Source of the DNA: Thermocladium sp049965935
Lineage (GTDB): Archaea > Thermoproteota > Thermoprotei > Thermoproteales > Thermocladiaceae
Direction of reading: 5' to 3'
Assembly: GCA_049965935.1 (NCBI GenBank)
Contig: JBMFVP010000042.1
Coordinates: 1-14,689, forward strand
DNA: 14,689 bases
The translations under genes were made by a program, and so were the position numbers. This document shows positions 11,763-14,689 of the stretch, in pieces (position 1 is the first letter of the stretch; each line of letters starts with the position of its first letter). The notes under the pieces are model-generated. The model was not told the DNA's origin. It did no database searches and saw only the letters and a list, made by a program, of their open reading frames with translations.

Positions 11763-14005
11763 ACCTGGCGCGGTTCCTGAGGGAGGATCCATTTATTCGA
11801 TCAATGCAGGACAAGGGTCTACAGGTTCTCTTCGTCACCGAGGAGAAGGGAGATGACGAGCAATTAATGGATCTAAACAGCGTGGAATTGGATCAACGCA
11901 TACGGAATGCATTAGCGGGGCTCGGCATTAAGGGCCTCTATAGGCATCAGGTGGAGGCCATTGTGAGGATAATAAATGGGGAAAACGCCATAATAGTGTC
12001 GCCCACGGGCACGGGTAAGACTGAGGCCTTCATAATTCCCCTCATACATAGATCGTTGAGGAATGGGGAGAGGCACATATTAATTTACCCAACCAAGGCC
12101 CTAGCGCGAGATCAAGGGCGGCGACTAGATCCATTGCTCATGGCCATGGGTGCCAGGGCCGCGGTTTATGATGGCGATTCCCCCAGTGAGGAACGAGCCG
12201 CCGTTTATGGAGGCACCGCTCCACTGATATTAACTAATCCAGACATGATAAATGTAGCCATGCAGCACGTGGCCGAGTTTAGGGCGGCATTAAGCCAAGT
12301 AAAGTACGTGGTCCTGGATGAGTTTCACATCTATAATGGGGTCCTGGGGACGCATATGTACTACTTAATTAGGAGAATGAAGCGAATAAATCCTGGGCTT
12401 AAATTCATCGCAGCCACGGCCACTATTGGGAACCCGCTGGAGCACTTTACCCGCATGATAGGGGAACCCGCTGCATTGATTCAGGGACCCCAACGTCGTC
12501 GGGGCATGGTGAGGCATGTGCTAATTAAACCCATTGGGGTAAGTAGGCTACAGGCAGCCACTAGGGTGACCGAGCGGTGCCTGGAGGCAGGTATGTCGTG
12601 CATAATGTTCGCTGATAGCCATAGGTTAGTAGAGCTGGCTAAGCTTATTCTAGATAAGGGGAAGTGGGGAAGCCAAGTGAGGGTTCACAGGGCTGGGTTA
12701 AGCGTTGAGGAGAGGCATGAGGCTGAGGATGGCTTCAAGGCCGGCAAGATACGCGCGCTACTGGCTACCCCAACCCTGGAGCTGGGTATAGATGTTGGGA
12801 GCATCGATGTGGTAGTGCTAGCAACCACTCCGCCTAGCTTCTCGAAGTATATGCAGAGGAGCGGTAGGGCAGGTAGAATGGGGCAATTATCCTATGTCAT
12901 TCAAGTGCTGGGCGATGACCCGATGAGCACCTATTACGCCAGGCATCCAGCTGAGTTTTACGGGAGGAGCCCTGAACCAATGTATAGTGAACCCAATAAT
13001 GGCGATATAGCATCCCTCCACCTCCTTGCTGCCTCGATGGAGAGCGACTTAACGCTGGGCGACCTAAATGAATTCGAGCTGAGCGTTGTCGATGAATTAA
13101 TTGGGCGAGGACTGGTTACAGTGAGGAGTGGACGAGTGATTCCAACGCCTCTGGGAAGGCAATTACTGCGCCGCTTTGTGACTATTAGGGGCAGCGGGGA
13201 TGTGGTTAAGATAAGGAGCGGGAATCATACGCTGGGGTACCGTGAATTACCCATGGCTCTCCGCGAGCTTCATAGGGGAGCGATTTATCTGCATGGCGGC
13301 CGCGCATATGAGGTTCTGGACCTACGGCTGGACCTAAGATTAGCAATAGTTAAGCCAACCAACGCTGGATTCACCACGAAGCCTCTCTACACCACGTTTC
13401 CCCGCGTAGTGAGGATTATTGAGGAGACTAAATTAATGGAAACCCCAGTTCACTACGCTGAGCTTGAGATCACGGAAACGGTTGTTGGTTTCGTTAAGAA
13501 GGGCCTTGGGAGGAATATGGTGCTTGGAGAGGAAGCCATTGAGCCCATGTCCTACGGCTTCAGGACCAAGGGATTAGTTCTTTACCTGCCCCAGCACCAG
13601 TTCTCGAACTTCGAGGCAAAGAATATGCTGGAGAGCGCTAAGGCGTATCACGCGGTTGAGCATGTATTAATATCGGCTGGGGAACTAGTTGTCAATGCGG
13701 CGCCAACGGATATGGGCGGCGTTTCCCTGCCGACCGGCCACGTCGTGATATATGATGCGCATCCCGGCGGCTCCGGCGTAACAAGGCTCCTCATGGATAG
13801 GTTAGGGGATGCTTTAAGAATAGCCGGGGAAATAGTGTCGTCCTGTAGCTGTGAAGATGGTTGCCCCAAGTGCATTTATTCTCCATACTGCGGCAATAAT
13901 AATAGATTCCTCTCTAGGCATAACGCTATTAAAATAATAGACCTAGTTAAGCGGGGAACCCCCTCAACAGTGACCCCCCTACCCAATGTAGATACCTACG
14001 CCTAA
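11738..14005 (+). CDS. SF2 DNA helicase with C-terminal DUF1998 (Hrq1/SftH/MrfA family)
   Basis: A 755-residue ATP-dependent helicase. The Q-like motif 'GLYRHQVEAI' (66-75) precedes motif I 'SPTGTGKTEAF' (88-98). Then come 'YPTKALARDQ' (117-126, Ia), 'TNPDM' (166-170), motif II 'LDEFHIYNGVLGTH' (193-206), motif III 'AATATIGNP' (225-233), 'ATPTLELGIDVG' (343-354) and motif VI 'YMQRSGRAGRMG' (371-382). The C-terminal DUF1998 region (about 600-740) includes 'YDAHPGGSG' (672-680) and a Cys cluster 'CSCEDGCPKC' plus C718 (703-718), a metal-binding module of this family. DEFH-box, QRSGRAGR and the Cys cluster mark the Hrq1 (yeast), SftH (mycobacteria) and MrfA (Bacillus) group, 3'-5' DNA translocases linked to DNA-damage repair. 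The GTG start lies inside the preceding gene (25-base overlap). Fully intact. Confidence 0.93.
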   Translation: MVHIQRRLDLARFLREDPFIRSMQDKGLQVLFVTEEKGDDEQLMDLNSVELDQRIRNALAGLGIKGLYRHQVEAIVRIINGENAIIVSPTGTGKTEAFIIPLIHRSLRNGERHILIYPTKALARDQGRRLDPLLMAMGARAAVYDGDSPSEERAAVYGGTAPLILTNPDMINVAMQHVAEFRAALSQVKYVVLDEFHIYNGVLGTHMYYLIRRMKRINPGLKFIAATATIGNPLEHFTRMIGEPAALIQGPQRRRGMVRHVLIKPIGVSRLQAATRVTERCLEAGMSCIMFADSHRLVELAKLILDKGKWGSQVRVHRAGLSVEERHEAEDGFKAGKIRALLATPTLELGIDVGSIDVVVLATTPPSFSKYMQRSGRAGRMGQLSYVIQVLGDDPMSTYYARHPAEFYGRSPEPMYSEPNNGDIASLHLLAASMESDLTLGDLNEFELSVVDELIGRGLVTVRSGRVIPTPLGRQLLRRFVTIRGSGDVVKIRSGNHTLGYRELPMALRELHRGAIYLHGGRAYEVLDLRLDLRLAIVKPTNAGFTTKPLYTTFPRVVRIIEETKLMETPVHYAELEITETVVGFVKKGLGRNMVLGEEAIEPMSYGFRTKGLVLYLPQHQFSNFEAKNMLESAKAYHAVEHVLISAGELVVNAAPTDMGGVSLPTGHVVIYDAHPGGSGVTRLLMDRLGDALRIAGEIVSSCSCEDGCPKCIYSPYCGNNNRFLSRHNAIKIIDLVKRGTPSTVTPLPNVDTYA

Positions 14006-14089
14006 TGACTAGTTGCCCCTCCATTCCGGGAAATCATCTCAACTTGATCATCCTAATTTATCCCTTTTCATGGTGATGAACAGTTTATT

Positions 14090-14104
14090 ATTTTTGGGAA
14101 AAAT
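14090..14104. terminator. Symmetric A/T hairpin between convergent genes, likely bidirectional terminator
   Basis: ATTTTT-GGG-AAAAAT is a perfect 6-bp inverted repeat giving a T-run on both strands. It lies 85 bases after the helicase stop and 12 bases after the stop of the convergent small membrane-protein gene. Confidence 0.5.
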
Positions 14105-14115
14105 GATGAGGGGGA

Positions 14116-14493
14116 TTATTGTAATTGTTGTATTGAGCCGTGGGCTATTAGGAGCATTATTCCTGGTATTAGTCCACTGAATATTAGGGCAATTATGCCC
14201 CAGGCAATGGAGTTCATTGACTTCAGGGTAGCTACATCACCAGCATCAGCTGCCTTATACATCCTGTAAATCCTCATGGTGACTATTATGGAGACTATGA
14301 AAAATATGAGGAAAATAATGCCATACGTAATAAATATGCCAACGACTGCTGCAGTAGCAAGGTAGGTGAATGCTGCCAGGAACATTATTGAAGCTATTAG
14401 GAAGCCTATTAGCGCTAGGATCGCGAATATTAAGCCCACTAGCAGCTCCGTCTTTATACTGCCTAAGGCTGGATTTTGGGGTTGATTGGACAT
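14116..14493 (-). CDS. Small membrane protein of unknown function
   Basis: A 125-residue protein with a short polar N-terminus (MSNQPQNPALGSIKTE). Predicted helices lie at about 17-40, 44-72 (long, possibly two) and 96-117. A basic, tyrosine-rich loop 'RIYRMYKAADAGDVATLKSM' (74-93) probably faces the cytoplasm. The tail after the last helix is 'HGSIQQLQ'. The last helix pattern 'GIIALIFSGLIPGIMLLIAHG' (99-119, with I-P-G-I followed by L-I-A-H-G) recalls a group of small archaeal membrane proteins, but I cannot name a family. No catalytic motif is seen. The start is supported by a TATA box 26 bases upstream. It converges with the helicase gene, with a symmetric hairpin between the two stops. 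Confidence 0.7.
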   Translation of the reverse strand: MSNQPQNPALGSIKTELLVGLIFAILALIGFLIASIMFLAAFTYLATAAVVGIFITYGIIFLIFFIVSIIVTMRIYRMYKAADAGDVATLKSMNSIAWGIIALIFSGLIPGIMLLIAHGSIQQLQ

Positions 14494-14514
14494 AGCGGCA
14501 TATTGTTGTCTTGA

Positions 14515-14523
14515 GTTTTTAAG
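14515..14523 (-). promoter_or_regulatory. TATA box of the 14493 membrane-protein gene
   Basis: On the - strand this reads CTTAAAAAC, centred 26 bases before the ATG at 14493, matching the cobT promoter core and implying a leaderless transcript. Confidence 0.55.
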
Positions 14524-14530
14524 TTTTACC

Positions 14531-14633
14531 GTAAATGTAAAAATAACATATTAATTAAATAATATAAAAATATTAATAATAAACTAGTTAATTATTTAAT
14601 AATCTAAAATATTATTAAATAATATTAATAATA
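14531..14633. repeat. Extreme AT-rich tract with 13-bp inverted repeat and direct repeats
   Basis: Only six G/C occur in these 103 bases. ATTATTTAATAAT (14591-14603) and ATTATTAAATAAT (14611-14623) form a perfect 13-bp inverted repeat with a seven-base spacer. ATTAAATAATAT occurs at 14554-14565 and 14614-14625, and ATATTAATAATA at 14570-14581 and 14622-14633, as direct repeats. It lies upstream of the - strand gene promoter. The 56 bases beyond it to the window edge show no gene. Confidence 0.6.
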
Positions 14634-14689
14634 GATGCAAAGCAACAACCCTAGAACTTCCCTAAAGGATAAAGCTTTCGGTTTGAGAT

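Overview
The window looks like chromosome of a hyperthermophilic crenarchaeon, most likely of the Thermoproteales type (inference). Supporting signs are an archaeal-type ribosomal protein S15 (about 150 aa), an archaeal CTP-dependent riboflavin kinase fused to a winged helix, an archaeal CobY and an archaeal-type CobT. Many Ile codons are ATA and many Arg codons AGG/AGA. Several genes have a TATA-like box about 24-28 bases before the start codon, implying leaderless or very short-leader mRNAs. No tRNA, rRNA, CRISPR array, insertion sequence or prophage was seen.

Layout, left to right. (1) 1-660, + strand: the 3' end of a TSUP (TauE/SafE-type) anion permease gene followed by a DUF1634 membrane protein, joined by a strong Shine-Dalgarno. 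(2) 961-2121, - strand: an NSUN-type RNA m5C methyltransferase with an inserted PUA domain, divergent from a six-helix membrane protein (2284-2859, probable DUF981). (3) 2894-3984, - strand: a tight pair, a SpoIIM/DUF95-type membrane protein then CobY, which belongs to cobamide nucleotide-loop assembly. (4) 3985-4327: intergenic DNA with two GC-rich hairpins. (5) 4328-5861, - strand: a two-gene ABC-2 exporter. (6) 5954-7024, - strand: CobT-family phosphoribosyltransferase, the second cobamide gene. (7) 7128-8242, + strand: a ferritin-like protein and a four-helix membrane protein. (8) 8347-9889, + strand: S15 followed one base later by a divergent RecJ/Cdc45-like protein whose DHH catalytic motif is not visible. 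(9) 10043-10711: RibK/RbkR-type riboflavin kinase. (10) 10884-14005, + strand: an unrecognised protein with a C-terminal zinc ribbon, overlapped by an Hrq1/SftH/MrfA-type SF2 helicase. (11) 14116-14493, - strand: a small membrane protein, then an extremely AT-rich tract to the right edge.

Functional themes are information processing (S15 with a Cdc45/RecJ-like replication factor, an RNA methyltransferase, a DNA helicase with an unknown partner), cofactor metabolism (CobY, CobT, RibK) and membrane transport. The most interesting parts are the catalytically degenerate RecJ/Cdc45-like gene, the helicase plus zinc-ribbon operon, the SpoIIM-CobY pairing, and the structured intergenic segments at 4100-4235, 10771-10824 and 14531-14633. 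Functions were assigned by reading motifs and family patterns; no database search was run.
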